Shown piece by piece: positions 14,502 to 23,181 of a stretch of DNA of 37,025 nucleotides. This stretch comes from a virus. The notes beneath the pieces are model-generated. The model ran no database searches. It saw only the letters and a list, made by a program, of their open reading frames with translations, and was not told where the DNA came from. The DNA is taken from IMG/VR virus record IMGVR_UViG_3300010413_000092, positions 1 through 37,025 of that record. One strand, given 5' to 3'. The translations under genes were made by a program, and so were the position numbers. Each line of letters begins with the position of its first letter. Position 1 is the stretch's first letter.

Positions 14502-14870
14502 ATGAGAATAGCCCTAAAAATCATCATTATCGCCATCATAATCACAGGCGATTTAAGCGCAAAGCATTTGCACTATGAAAAATGGTATCAGCAAAAGTGG
14601 TGTACTGAACATCAAGGAGAGATCGAAATAGTTTTGCCAGATCTAACAAGAGCTGATTGCATAACAAAAACTCATGCAATTGAATTTGATTTCGGCGAGA
14701 ATTGGGCGGAATCGATTGGACAATCTCTCAATTATTCACTGCAGACAGGAAAGCGGGCCGGGATTGTTCTGATACTCGAACAGCAATCAGATTATAGATA
14801 CTGGCTAAGATTGAATTCCATCATTGATCATTTTGGGTTACCAATAGATGTTTGGAAGATGGAGAATTAA
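14502..14870 (+). CDS. Exported PD-(D/E)XK-like nuclease-family protein
   Basis: A strong AAAGGAGAATGAA site precedes the ATG. Residues 1-20 are a hydrophobic Sec-type signal peptide ending LSA. The mature part contains LPDLTRADCITKTHAIEFDFGENWAE and then IGQSLNYSLQTGKRAGIVLILE. I recognise this as a small family with an endonuclease-like core, in which D52 and E61-x-D63 take the place of the usual D and ExK. The expected catalytic Lys is not where the standard motif puts it. Predicted location is periplasmic, where it might act on incoming DNA; that role is inference. Confidence 0.6.
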   Translation: MRIALKIIIIAIIITGDLSAKHLHYEKWYQQKWCTEHQGEIEIVLPDLTRADCITKTHAIEFDFGENWAESIGQSLNYSLQTGKRAGIVLILEQQSDYRYWLRLNSIIDHFGLPIDVWKMEN

Positions 14871-14900
14871 ATTAAAAAAAGCAATCGTTTTTAAAAAAGT

Positions 14901-15128
14901 ATGGATAAAAAATCTTTATATCAATGGGGAATTAGACACGAAATAGAATCTTTGGTTTGTCCTGAATGTAAAAAATCATCTCCTATTGATAAATGGAAAG
15001 AAACTGAAGTTGGTTGTCCAGATTGTGATGGGCATGATGCTATTGAATGCCCATCATGTAATGAGAGATTTGATAATGTTTGGGATACCGATGATATCAA
15101 AAAAGCTAATATTAAACCTTTGCATTAG
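14901..15128 (+). CDS. Small multi-Cys zinc-ribbon protein, 75 aa
   Basis: Three CPxC pairs (CPEC, CPDC, CPSC) at about residues 20-23, 39-42 and 50-53 make a compact zinc-ribbon-like protein with acidic surroundings. It is the last plus-strand gene of the cassette and runs 17 bp into the 3' end of the convergent gp46-like gene. No clear ribosome site is visible. Such ribbons usually mediate protein or nucleic-acid contacts; the partner is unknown. Confidence 0.6.
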   Translation: MDKKSLYQWGIRHEIESLVCPECKKSSPIDKWKETEVGCPDCDGHDAIECPSCNERFDNVWDTDDIKKANIKPLH

Positions 15129-15570
15129 CAGGATCAGAAGCCTGGAATATCCAAAGTTGACCGAATTCGGTTCTGAACTTTGTAATTCCCTGGGGAGCTT
15201 TAACGACAATATTATTCACAGTTTTGTTGGTTTCCGGATTAATGACAGTGGTTTCGATATCTCCCAAAACACGGCATTTTAACGCCTTTCTTGTTGCCTC
15301 CTCTCGCGTAGCTAAACCAGCCAGAGTGATCGGCTGGTTTTCAAAAGTATCCTGGTAATCAGTTCCATAACGCTTTTCCAGGTCATCAATCAAATAATTA
15401 CCAATCCAGCCGTTTTGATGCGATTCTTTCCCTCTTGTTTTTGTCCCCAGTTTGATTGAGATTGTATTTTCAACCCCTTGATCCATAACTGGCTGACCGT
15501 CGATATAATGAAATCGCGATCCATTCGGGCCTAAGATTATTTTGGGATCTCCTTCGAATCGATTTGTCAT
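15112..15570 (-). CDS. Baseplate wedge gp46-like protein (Mu gp46)
   Basis: The 152-aa protein has the Mu gp46 pattern: a short beta start, TISIKLGTKTRGKESHQNGWIGNYLIDDLEKRYG near residues 36-70, then a helix and strand pair and a C-terminal beta region. It pairs with gp47/J-like proteins to build the baseplate wedge. The start overlaps the upstream 66-aa gene by ATGA. In Mu the gp47 gene would come next. Here the next leftward gene is that protein, but only after the opposing cassette, and the last 17 bp overlap the cassette's final gene. Confidence 0.75.
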   Translation of the reverse strand: MTNRFEGDPKIILGPNGSRFHYIDGQPVMDQGVENTISIKLGTKTRGKESHQNGWIGNYLIDDLEKRYGTDYQDTFENQPITLAGLATREEATRKALKCRVLGDIETTVINPETNKTVNNIVVKAPQGITKFRTEFGQLWIFQASDPANAKV

Positions 15571-15767
15571 GTCATGCTCCCGGTGCCGGTCGAAGTGTTG
15601 ACTTGAACAACTCCCTGTTTCATCATCGCGATCAAGGCATCAATAACTTTTGTGGCTTTTTGTATGGAGCATTCCCTTTTCTTGCAAGGATCCGTTATTG
15701 TCTCTGCATAATCATCTGCAGCAACGATTGCATTAATTGCTTCCTGTCTGGCTGTGTCTAAACTCAT
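15567..15767 (-). CDS. Small baseplate-region protein, 66 aa
   Basis: The gene is locked between the gp45-like and gp46-like genes by ATGA overlaps at both ends, so it is clearly part of the baseplate operon. The product is helical over residues 1-50, with two Cys at about 28 and 33, and a short Thr/Gly-rich tail. No known counterpart is named in Mu at this position. It may be a small structural adaptor. Confidence 0.6.
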   Translation of the reverse strand: MSLDTARQEAINAIVAADDYAETITDPCKKRECSIQKATKVIDALIAMMKQGVVQVNTSTGTGSMT

Positions 15768-16285
15768 AATTTTATATTCCCTAAAGCCTGTTGTGCTGTT
15801 TCAAGTGCCTGGATATAAGGGGTTAATAAAGCGCCATTTGTTGGCGGACCTGTTGGTCCTCCCGAGTTTGTGAATGTTATCGTATCGCGCAAATATTTCA
15901 ATGAATTTATCAGATTAACGAAATTTTCATTGATAATATTCAGAAGTTCATCTTCACCGTTGCCGATCTGAATCTTACCGTTTTTATCCAGATAAACAAA
16001 AGCCAAGATTTCTGAGCCATTATTCGAATAGATCTTTTTTTCGCCTTCGCTGACGGCTTCAATGATCTGGCTCTTCGTCCCAAGTGTGACTTTATAGCCA
16101 CCACCAATATTGAAAACAACAACTCTATCGCCTGTCGCTGGCGCAGTATCCTCGCCCGAAACATTGATAAATTCGACTGTTTCCGGATTGGGACCGAGTA
16201 ATTGCACTTGCAATAATCTGACAGCGGGAGATCCCCTATAACTCTCGATTGTTTGTCCCTTGACTATGCCTGTTGTTATTCCCAT
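15764..16285 (-). CDS. Baseplate spike protein gp45-like (Mu gp45 / P2 gpV type)
   Basis: The first 115 residues read as an OB-fold followed by a beta-prism stretch (VRLLQVQLLGPNPETVEFINVSGEDTAPATGDRVVVFNIGG...). This matches Mu gp45/gpV membrane-piercing spikes in position and character. The 173-aa size is close to the family norm. The C-terminal part is helical with a Gly/Pro/Thr-rich linker and lacks the His-x-His iron-binding tip motif, so the piercing tip may be supplied differently. It lies between the gpP-like hub and gp46-like wedge, as in Mu. Confidence 0.7.
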   Translation of the reverse strand: MGITTGIVKGQTIESYRGSPAVRLLQVQLLGPNPETVEFINVSGEDTAPATGDRVVVFNIGGGYKVTLGTKSQIIEAVSEGEKKIYSNNGSEILAFVYLDKNGKIQIGNGEDELLNIINENFVNLINSLKYLRDTITFTNSGGPTGPPTNGALLTPYIQALETAQQALGNIKL

Positions 16286-16296
16286 ATTTGTTTTTG

Positions 16297-17328
16297 TTAA
16301 GGAATTTCTATCTCATCGCCTGTGAATAAAGAAGGAGGAGCAAGATTCAAAACTGCCCATTCTCCCCTCGAATCCAGATTATATTCTACTGATACGATCA
16401 AAAAAGTATACCCATCAGGAATAAATAATGTCTGTGATACCAGACTGATTAATTCACCCTCGCGATAAAGTTGATTTTTCTTTGAATACCAACTATTCAC
16501 TTCGATTGGCATCATCATTGCTTGAACCAAAGCCTGGTTTCTAGCAAAATCAACCGCTTTTTGCGCTGCGCCCTCGATTAGAGAGTTCATCACAATCGTT
16601 TTGAAACTCGGAATCCTTATTCGAGTATCTTTTGACACTCCTTCCGGATCGCTCAAGATAAAAGCAAACGGGGAATCATTGACCGCTAAATAGTTTTGAA
16701 ACACCTTTGTATCATCAAAACTCGCGCTATATTTATCAGTTTTTGGAATAGAACTTCCCTGCCCTTCGATTATTGATCCGATCGGTTTCTGATTAATATT
16801 GGGTCTTAAATAAAGTAAATTCCCGTAAATATCAGAACTTGTTAATATGGCACGTTGCCTTGCAAGATCCTGTAAAAAACTAAATATTGTGGATTGAGCG
16901 CTGATTTTAACGTCATCAAATTTTTCATCGAGTTCAGCTTCAACATTCTGACTTCTTACTGAGATCCCAAAAATATCACAATATTCTTTTGAGATCTCGC
17001 GCAATGATGAATTAAGATGTTCCCTTTGGGTTTTCGGATTTGACATGATAAGCGGATATGTTTTTGAATAACCGCCCAGCTGCACGCTATTTCCCCCGGT
17101 TGTTAAACCTGGAGACGTTCGATATTTGTATCCAGTGAATATCCTCTCATCATCAATCGAAATAGTAACATCCGCAAGCGAGCCATATTTGACTAATTCA
17201 TCAAATTCTCTATCGATTCCCGGGCGCCATTCAACAAGACAATTGAATTCATCAGCCCCGGTATTCAAAGTGCGCAATACCGATGCTGATATAAGTTTCG
17301 GTGTTTTCTTTCCAATTGTGAGTTTCAT
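16297..17328 (-). CDS. Baseplate hub protein gpP-like (Mu gp44 / P2 gpD type)
   Basis: The 343-aa protein has the hub layout: an N-terminal beta domain with FNCLVEWRPG and SLADVTISIDDERIFTGYKYR, a middle helical part (SLREISKEYCDIFGISV...), and a C-terminal domain with the W-Y pattern near residues 285-330. Mu gpP and P2 gpD form the central hub that holds the spike. It overlaps the LysM protein gene upstream by ATGA and is followed by the gp45-like spike gene, the Mu order. Confidence 0.75.
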   Translation of the reverse strand: MKLTIGKKTPKLISASVLRTLNTGADEFNCLVEWRPGIDREFDELVKYGSLADVTISIDDERIFTGYKYRTSPGLTTGGNSVQLGGYSKTYPLIMSNPKTQREHLNSSLREISKEYCDIFGISVRSQNVEAELDEKFDDVKISAQSTIFSFLQDLARQRAILTSSDIYGNLLYLRPNINQKPIGSIIEGQGSSIPKTDKYSASFDDTKVFQNYLAVNDSPFAFILSDPEGVSKDTRIRIPSFKTIVMNSLIEGAAQKAVDFARNQALVQAMMMPIEVNSWYSKKNQLYREGELISLVSQTLFIPDGYTFLIVSVEYNLDSRGEWAVLNLAPPSLFTGDEIEIP

Positions 17329-17531
17329 TGTTTGATTTCAATCAGATCAGGATCATTGGGAATAAAGATCGTTTCTCCCTCCAAAATTCCTGAAGGATTT
17401 TTCAATTGGAGTTGATTTGCATTTTGGATCAATACCCATTTGTCCTCAATCCCATAGCATCTTTTTGCGATCAAACGAAATGTCTCTCCGCGTTGCGGTT
17501 TATAAAAAGTGCCTGGTATGGGTCTGGCCAT
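17325..17531 (-). CDS. LysM-domain tail protein (gpX-like)
   Basis: The 68-aa product is a single LysM-type module: GETFRLIAKRCYG, then WVLIQNANQLQLKNPSGILEGETIFIPND. This is the tail protein X/gp53-like pattern found at this place in contractile tails, where the LysM fold bridges tail tube and hub rather than binding the cell wall. It overlaps the hub gene by ATGA and follows the gpN-like gene, so role and position agree. Confidence 0.8.
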   Translation of the reverse strand: MARPIPGTFYKPQRGETFRLIAKRCYGIEDKWVLIQNANQLQLKNPSGILEGETIFIPNDPDLIEIKQ

Positions 17532-17571
17532 TAAAAATACCTGGTTGATTTTCTATTGCTCTTTGATATTA

Positions 17572-18861
17572 TTATACGAAAACTCTGACCCTAGTTTCTG
17601 CTGGCAACAAAATCAAATCATCACCATGGAGATCGTTCCATAAGCAAAAATTTTGATAATTCTCATCAATTAAAATTCCATCAGCTTCAATGATATCTCC
17701 CGGCCCCCCCAGTTCAGTCCATGCGATTTCGATTGTTGCTCGGGGAATTGCAGTGAAAAAAATCTTTTCGATTTTGAGATCTAAAGCGGACTTCAATAAA
17801 TAACGAATTGCTGTTTTATTCGCGATGAGTTGGTCACCAAGACTTCCTGACTGGGCAATATATTGCAGCTCGATTGGTGTCGTATAAAAAAGCTCTTGAA
17901 TCGATTCTAATCGTCCGATCATCGAATCAAAATAATCATTGATGGAATTTGCGATTTCAACAGCTTGTAATCTTGTTCCGATGCCCCCCAGGAGAGCCGC
18001 CTTTGATATTTCAGCATTGATTAAAGATAACGACAATTCGAGCATTGCCGCTTCATTGCGTCCGTTTTCTGTGTTATCGCTCGCAGTAATATCAAGAGAA
18101 TTGGCATGATTTATGAAATTGCTTACTGCGCTTGAGGAATCTGGTTGTGATAATCCTATTGCCTCATATATCCCGGCGAATTGAGCGACTAAAGAAGCTG
18201 TATCTAATGGAAATGAGCTGAGCGTATCATTTGCACCTCGGATAAGCGATTCAACACGCGGATCGATCAGTTGAAGATTTTTGATTTTGATTAAATTCTT
18301 TCTGATAGCATTCAAAACCTTTTGCGCTGCGCCGACAATTGCATTGAACTGGTTTAGATTGTCCGTCTTAATATTGTTTTCGAACTGTTCACCGGCAGAA
18401 ATATTGGCATTGTTAGCATCCGAATTCAAAGTTTGCTCAAGCTCAGCAATTGAAATTTCGGTACCATCCGGAAGGCCTTCTATCCATGAAGTTGCAAAAA
18501 CAGTAAACCCTAAAGATGAGACATATTCATTTTCCCAGGTTGCGCTGGCAAAATCCAGGTCAAGTCGACCGCGTTGCGGGTGAAATACAGCCCACTTTCC
18601 ATTGGCATCAAGCGATTCCCAAAACTTGCCTGATGTTAAATCATGGTCTTCATCATCAAAATAAATAGAGATATCGTATAGATCGCTTTTGACTTCGAGT
18701 CGCTGGACAATAGTGCCTTTGATTTTAGGGGCATCAAACAATCCGAGTTTATTTTCCTTTCGGATAGGATTTCCGATCCATTTCGCAATGTACTCCTGGT
18801 TACCATCAGAATCGGGACTGATCAATCTTATTTCGGGTTGTATTCTGTCTTGCAGAGCCAT
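17572..18861 (-). CDS. DNA circularisation/tail protein gpN-like (Mu gpN)
   Basis: The 429-aa protein opens with a beta-rich domain (residues about 20-130) with VKSDLYDISIYFDDEDHDLTSGKFWESLD and FHPQRGRLDL. This is the N-terminal domain of the Mu gpN/DNA-circularisation family, a baseplate or tail-tip component. The middle (150-360) is long helix, and the C-terminal 60 residues are again beta, ending with a gpN-like DLILLPAETRVRVFV. Position between the tape measure and LysM genes is as in Mu. No good ribosome site is visible before the ATG. Confidence 0.7.
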   Translation of the reverse strand: MALQDRIQPEIRLISPDSDGNQEYIAKWIGNPIRKENKLGLFDAPKIKGTIVQRLEVKSDLYDISIYFDDEDHDLTSGKFWESLDANGKWAVFHPQRGRLDLDFASATWENEYVSSLGFTVFATSWIEGLPDGTEISIAELEQTLNSDANNANISAGEQFENNIKTDNLNQFNAIVGAAQKVLNAIRKNLIKIKNLQLIDPRVESLIRGANDTLSSFPLDTASLVAQFAGIYEAIGLSQPDSSSAVSNFINHANSLDITASDNTENGRNEAAMLELSLSLINAEISKAALLGGIGTRLQAVEIANSINDYFDSMIGRLESIQELFYTTPIELQYIAQSGSLGDQLIANKTAIRYLLKSALDLKIEKIFFTAIPRATIEIAWTELGGPGDIIEADGILIDENYQNFCLWNDLHGDDLILLPAETRVRVFV

Positions 18862-18865
18862 ATTT

Positions 18866-20626
18866 TTAAAAGAAAAGATTAATTCCAGCTGCTCCCTGAG
18901 TTCCAGGAGCAGTCACTGTTGTGTCGACTTCAACATTTTTTGCATTGACTTGATTTGTAACGTTTACATTGACATCCGGAGACCAAGATGGAGGAATAAG
19001 CGCCTTTGCCCTCTCTTCCTTCGCTTTTCTTTCAGCTTCAGCCTCTTCTTGTCTCGCTAACATACTGAGACGATTTGAACGCTCAATTGCGGCACGTCTT
19101 TCAGCTGCGATCTTATTTGCCAGTAATTCTTTTTTGGCTTTTTCTGCTTCTGCTTGTTTTTTGGGATCAAGATCTAAAACCCTTTTCAATGCGTCTTTTC
19201 TCAATTCCTCTTCACTCGCAAACCCAAATCCTTTTTTGACTTTGTTTGCAGTTTCAACAAATGATTTTACTTCATTAAAAAAGTCTTTTGCTTCTATGAA
19301 GAACGCTCTTATATCGGCTATGATTTCATTTATTTTTTTGTGAACATCCTCAACCGTTATGTTCTTTGTTAATTCCTTGAAATAGGAAATAGCCTCTTTA
19401 ATAGCATTTACCAAAGGTTTCGGATCAGCCCTGAAGAATTCAGTTAATGTATCAATCATTCCTTTGATATCATCTTCAAGCGGAGCAAGTATTTTAAATC
19501 CAAATTCGATCAATGATGATCCAAGGGTTAATATACGATTTCCAAGTGATTGCTGAATAACATTTGCAGTTCTTTCTGCAGTTCCGCCAGCTTTTCCAAG
19601 CATCTCTCTAAAGCTTTCCACATTATTGATATTTTGTTGGAGATTTTTGGCGCCGGCAATAGCTCTCTTTCCAAAAATAGCATCCATTACGGCCGCTTGC
19701 TGTATTGGATCAAGTCCCTTGAATGCCATTTTTTCATTCAGTTCTTTCAATACATCAGTTAATGATCGAACTCCACCCTTGCCATCGCTTAGTTTTGTAT
19801 TGAAAGCTTTTAAAACGTCTGCTCCAGCTCCAACCGGTGCAGCAAGATTCAAGTAAGCATTTTTCAAAGCTGTCATGGCGTTCGTTTCCTTGATTCCGGA
19901 ATTTCCCAATATAGCTGTTTGGGCTGCCACTTCTTCTAATGAGACATTCAATATTCCTGCTGCAATCGGTCCAATGTCTTTCATGGTCTCAAACATATCT
20001 TCGACGGTGACATTCGCTGAATTCGCTGTTTTGACAAGAACATCATTTAAGCGTGTTAAATTCTTGATTTTCTGAATAGGGTCATCAGCTGCTAGTCCAA
20101 ATGCCCCCAACAAATCGCTGGACATATCAGCAACCCTTGCAAAATCCTCTCCAGTTGCAATTGACAAGTTAATCATTGTTCGCAAGCTTCCCATCGCTTC
20201 TCTCGACGTAAAGCCAGCTCTGGCAAGAAAATCTAACGCTTGGGCAGATTGAGTCGCGCTTTTTACAGTTGTTGCTCCGGCATCCCTTGCAGATTTTTTA
20301 AGTATATCAAGTTGTTCTTTGAAATTTGAAGCTTCAGGACCAATATCTTTGAAACGAACTGCAGCTGCTGTGATAGCATCATCAAAACTGACAAATTCAG
20401 ATGCAACATTGGAGACACCTCCAGCCAGAGCTCCGAATCCTTTTTGTATAACAGAGGCGGTAAGAATTGATTTTGTTATTTCTTTGAAGCCTAAAGCTGA
20501 TTTACTTGATTCACGAAAACCGCGTTTCATATTCTGATTCATGCGACGAACGTTTTCATCGATTCGTCGCGCTATCGAGCTGACATCTTCATCGGCTGTA
20601 AACCGTGTTTTGACTTTCATCGTCAT
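18866..20626 (-). CDS. Tail tape measure protein
   Basis: The 586-aa protein has the phage TMP core: ITKSILTASVIQKGFGALAGGVSNV and FDDAITAAAVRFKDIG near residues 50-100, AGATTVKSATQSAQALDFLARAGFTSREAM near 115-145, and AGILNVSLEEVAAQTAILGNSGIKETNAMTALKNAYLNLA around 215-255. Glu/Lys-rich coiled coil runs to the end. It sets tail length and leaves the tail ahead of DNA. At this size the tail should be short compared with many myoviruses. A GGAG six bases before ATG 20626 supports the start. It follows the frameshifted chaperone gene, as expected. Confidence 0.85.
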   Translation of the reverse strand: MTMKVKTRFTADEDVSSIARRIDENVRRMNQNMKRGFRESSKSALGFKEITKSILTASVIQKGFGALAGGVSNVASEFVSFDDAITAAAVRFKDIGPEASNFKEQLDILKKSARDAGATTVKSATQSAQALDFLARAGFTSREAMGSLRTMINLSIATGEDFARVADMSSDLLGAFGLAADDPIQKIKNLTRLNDVLVKTANSANVTVEDMFETMKDIGPIAAGILNVSLEEVAAQTAILGNSGIKETNAMTALKNAYLNLAAPVGAGADVLKAFNTKLSDGKGGVRSLTDVLKELNEKMAFKGLDPIQQAAVMDAIFGKRAIAGAKNLQQNINNVESFREMLGKAGGTAERTANVIQQSLGNRILTLGSSLIEFGFKILAPLEDDIKGMIDTLTEFFRADPKPLVNAIKEAISYFKELTKNITVEDVHKKINEIIADIRAFFIEAKDFFNEVKSFVETANKVKKGFGFASEEELRKDALKRVLDLDPKKQAEAEKAKKELLANKIAAERRAAIERSNRLSMLARQEEAEAERKAKEERAKALIPPSWSPDVNVNVTNQVNAKNVEVDTTVTAPGTQGAAGINLFF

Positions 20627-20641
20627 TATCAGCTCCGTATA

Positions 20642-21261
20642 TCAGCTTTTTGGTTTATTGGCGGGATTATATCTACTGCATGAATACCAGAATTTCATTT
20701 GTGAATAGTTCAATCGCATTATCTCAGAAATCGATTGATCCTGGTATAGTGCCGACATCATTTTGAGACAACGCTCTCTTAACCCTGGTTTGCGGCTATT
20801 ACCAGAGCCTACTGCATTAAAAAAAGCACGGCCAAGCATTCGGCAATTTTGAGATCCTTCGGAGCAAAATTCTTTTTGTTTGTGATAAAATCGACTCCTT
20901 TTCCGCAAAGGGAGCCCAATAAGCGATAATATGTTTCGGCAACAGATCTTCCCTTGTCGGCCTCCATATTCGCTGTGGCATTATATTCATTATAAGTGAT
21001 AACAACACCGCGTGAAGTTGTCTGAATAATCTGAAGACCTTCCTCGATTTTATCGCTCATTTGAGTTTGCAAATCACCTCTTTGAATAGCTCGCACTATT
21101 TTCTTCTGAAGTTGTTCGGCTGCATTTTGGCCACGTTCCGAGATGATATCGCTAAAAGCAATGTCATAATATTCGAGAAATTCGTTGAAGATAGCTTTTG
21201 CAGATTCATCAGATAGCTTGAAATCTTTTGAAACAATCTCAACTTGTGTTTGTTCTTCCAT
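20642..21261 (-). CDS. Tail assembly chaperone long form made by -1 frameshifting (gpG-T-like)
   Basis: A -1 slip at TTTTTTA (20818-20824) near the end of the short chaperone frame leads into the frame ending at 20642. The fusion is 148 residues of the short form plus 58 new ones, 206 aa in all. The second frame has no plausible start of its own and would otherwise lie unexplained between the chaperone and the tape measure gene. Contractile- and long-tailed phages conserve this two-product design, the long form recruiting the tail tube and binding the tape measure. An H-type pseudoknot can form 8 nt after the slippery site. Confidence 0.75.
20783..20824 (-). promoter_or_regulatory. Programmed -1 frameshift signal: slippery UUUUUUA and H-type pseudoknot
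   Basis: In the short-form frame the heptamer reads T TTT TTA at 20818-20824. Eight bases later GGCT (20806-20809) can pair with AGCC (20794-20797), and the loop CTGGT (20801-20805) can pair with ACCAG (20785-20789) just beyond, giving an H-type pseudoknot. A G-U and a G-C pair could extend the second stem. The spacing matches known -1 stimulators. Confidence 0.65.
20809..21261 (-). CDS. Tail assembly chaperone, short form
   Basis: The 150-aa product is soluble and mixed alpha/beta, made before the stop at 20809. It lies between tail tube and tape measure, where tail chaperones sit in lambda, P2 and Mu-like phages. It ends ...LAVLFLMQ, the last codons forming the slippery site. It is probably made in excess over the fusion. 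The family is recognised by position and frameshift rather than by sequence. Confidence 0.75.
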   Translation of the reverse strand: MEEQTQVEIVSKDFKLSDESAKAIFNEFLEYYDIAFSDIISERGQNAAEQLQKKIVRAIQRGDLQTQMSDKIEEGLQIIQTTSRGVVITYNEYNATANMEADKGRSVAETYYRLLGSLCGKGVDFITNKKNFAPKDLKIAECLAVLFLMQ

Positions 21262-21268
21262 CTTTGCC

Positions 21269-21628
21269 TTATGCTATCGTCCAGCCATTCAAAGGAATAG
21301 CCGTGACAGTGATTAGGTTTTCGTCGGTCGTTCGTCCTTCATGCACGATGCGCCCTTTTGCCGTAAAAGTAAAACCATCATCATCGACATAAAACATATC
21401 GGCAATAACCCTGTTTTTGATGGCATTATTGATGATATCAAATTCAAGCGCATTTACAATCAAAGGCATGCCAGTCACATTTTCAACCTTTTTTGTGTTT
21501 TTAAATATTGTCTGTCCACTCGTCGCCATGCCTTCAATAGTTGCAGGAGCTTCGTGTGTCGCTGATCCGCTGGCTTGAACAAGATAAGTTGTTCCATCAA
21601 AGCCGAATTTTTGAATACTTCCAGACAT
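21269..21628 (-). CDS. Tail tube protein
   Basis: The 119-aa, beta-rich protein follows the sheath gene by 8 bp, with AAGGAG before its ATG. Size and position fit the contractile-tail tube of Mu (gpM)-like phages. The strand pattern (FDGTTYLVQASG..., FDIINNAIKNRVIADMFYVDDDGFTFTAKG) also fits. The tube forms the inner channel within the sheath. No unusual features. Assignment rests on order, size and beta character. Confidence 0.7.
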   Translation of the reverse strand: MSGSIQKFGFDGTTYLVQASGSATHEAPATIEGMATSGQTIFKNTKKVENVTGMPLIVNALEFDIINNAIKNRVIADMFYVDDDGFTFTAKGRIVHEGRTTDENLITVTAIPLNGWTIA

Positions 21629-21636
21629 ATGACTCC

Positions 21637-23172
21637 TTATGCTAAGACGGCTGTGGATACATCAGCCTGAATTTCGTTATCGTTGATTTTATTCAAACCG
21701 GACAGGATTGCTTTTATGATGCTGTTAAATCCGTCAGTTCCTTCTCTTAATGCTATTTCAAGGTTAGCTTTCGCGAAATCAGTTTCGAATAGCCATGCTT
21801 CATCCTGCCATGCATCAATCAATGCGTAAAGAATTGCTCTCACAATATCAATGTCAATGACCTTCTGTCTTGCGACGATACTGGCAACACGATTTGCATC
21901 TTGAACAATGATTGCTCCATTGAATGTATCAGTTTCAAAAGTCGTTCGCAAAGACGCCAGCATATTTTGGATTTTGCAAATATTCACGATTTCACTGTAA
22001 ATATTTGATGTATCTGGAATGCTGTCGGGATGATATGTTGTGATGGTATCCTTGATGTAAACAGTCTGTTTTTTGACCAGAGAACTGGATATTCCATGCT
22101 GAACTGCGAGCGTTCTATTATCGCGATTGCTTGTCCAACGATCTGCCAAATCTCCCGGATCGATCCTGATTAAAGGAATATTTGTATATCCCTCAGCCGG
22201 TCTTACCCGTGCAATTCGCTCCTGATGTCCGGCAATTTGTGCTGCTATTTCTGCTGGATGCGATTTTGAGCCCGGTACCGGGAAAATCTCGGTGGTTCGA
22301 TCATTTGCTCTCAGATCTCCGAGATCGGTAAGATCATTCAATCCAATATCTCCTCCGACAACATCTCCGACGACTGAGTAAAAAGGCCTGGCAACTTCTT
22401 TTTTGTATAGCCCGATGAATTGATCGCCCTGGCCAACATAGTCGGCAATGGCATCAAGCGTTGTTGAGTCCTGTCCATAGCCATGAATCAAGACAGTTGC
22501 TCCGCCTTCATTTGCTGCATCTCCGACACCCATCGCATCCAAAGCGTCTTGAATATCCGGCAATCCAACGCCTCCCGTTGGCTGTGTAAACGCAATAATG
22601 ATACCATCTGGAGTTTCTTGTCCTGGTTCACGGTTTAGACTCAACTTATTGTAATTACCCCAATCACCAAGCGTCTTTGATGTGATTGTGACTTCAAACG
22701 TGACTGGAACTTTTGCCGCTGTTATATTGAGATCACGATTTCCATTGATAGCAGCAACAACAGCATCTGCAATCTGTTCGATGGTCATATCTTTTACAAT
22801 AGAAACGCGGATCAAATCAAACCCACAATATAAATAGAGCGTTCCAGCCTGAACACCAGTTGATCCAGTAAAATCTATTTCGCCGACAGCTGCTGCAGAT
22901 CCTCCCGCTTCAGGCTGGGGAATATTCCAGTATTCAATTGATCCTCCAGAACCTCTTTCTGCTTGCAAATGCAACCGATGCAGTATTGATCCGAATCCAT
23001 ATAATGCACCAGTTGATACTGAGTTCAATGATCTCACTGGAACATTATCAACGATGGTTTTCCCGGCTTCATAAGTTCCGACTGCATAAATGATGCGCGG
23101 AATATTTTCTGCTCTCGGCTTTAAAACCACATTTCGTATTCCTTGCAGTACGCCTGCCGCTTCTTTTGCCAT
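21637..23172 (-). CDS. Contractile tail sheath protein
   Basis: The 511-aa protein, with AGGAG before ATG 23172, has sheath features. The N-terminal region includes RIIYAVGTYEAGKTIVDNVPVRSLNSV. The middle insert at about 85-190 includes TGVQAGTLYLYCGFDLIRVSIVKDMTIEQIADAVVAAIN. The core reads GYGQDSTTLDAIADYVGQGDQFIGLYK, and the C-terminal part has RTTFETDTFNGAIIVQDANRVASIVARQKVIDID. The layout is that of Mu gpL-type sheaths. It makes the phage a myovirus. The tube gene lies 8 bp downstream. Confidence 0.85.
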   Translation of the reverse strand: MAKEAAGVLQGIRNVVLKPRAENIPRIIYAVGTYEAGKTIVDNVPVRSLNSVSTGALYGFGSILHRLHLQAERGSGGSIEYWNIPQPEAGGSAAAVGEIDFTGSTGVQAGTLYLYCGFDLIRVSIVKDMTIEQIADAVVAAINGNRDLNITAAKVPVTFEVTITSKTLGDWGNYNKLSLNREPGQETPDGIIIAFTQPTGGVGLPDIQDALDAMGVGDAANEGGATVLIHGYGQDSTTLDAIADYVGQGDQFIGLYKKEVARPFYSVVGDVVGGDIGLNDLTDLGDLRANDRTTEIFPVPGSKSHPAEIAAQIAGHQERIARVRPAEGYTNIPLIRIDPGDLADRWTSNRDNRTLAVQHGISSSLVKKQTVYIKDTITTYHPDSIPDTSNIYSEIVNICKIQNMLASLRTTFETDTFNGAIIVQDANRVASIVARQKVIDIDIVRAILYALIDAWQDEAWLFETDFAKANLEIALREGTDGFNSIIKAILSGLNKINDNEIQADVSTAVLA

Positions 23173-23181
23173 GTATAACTC

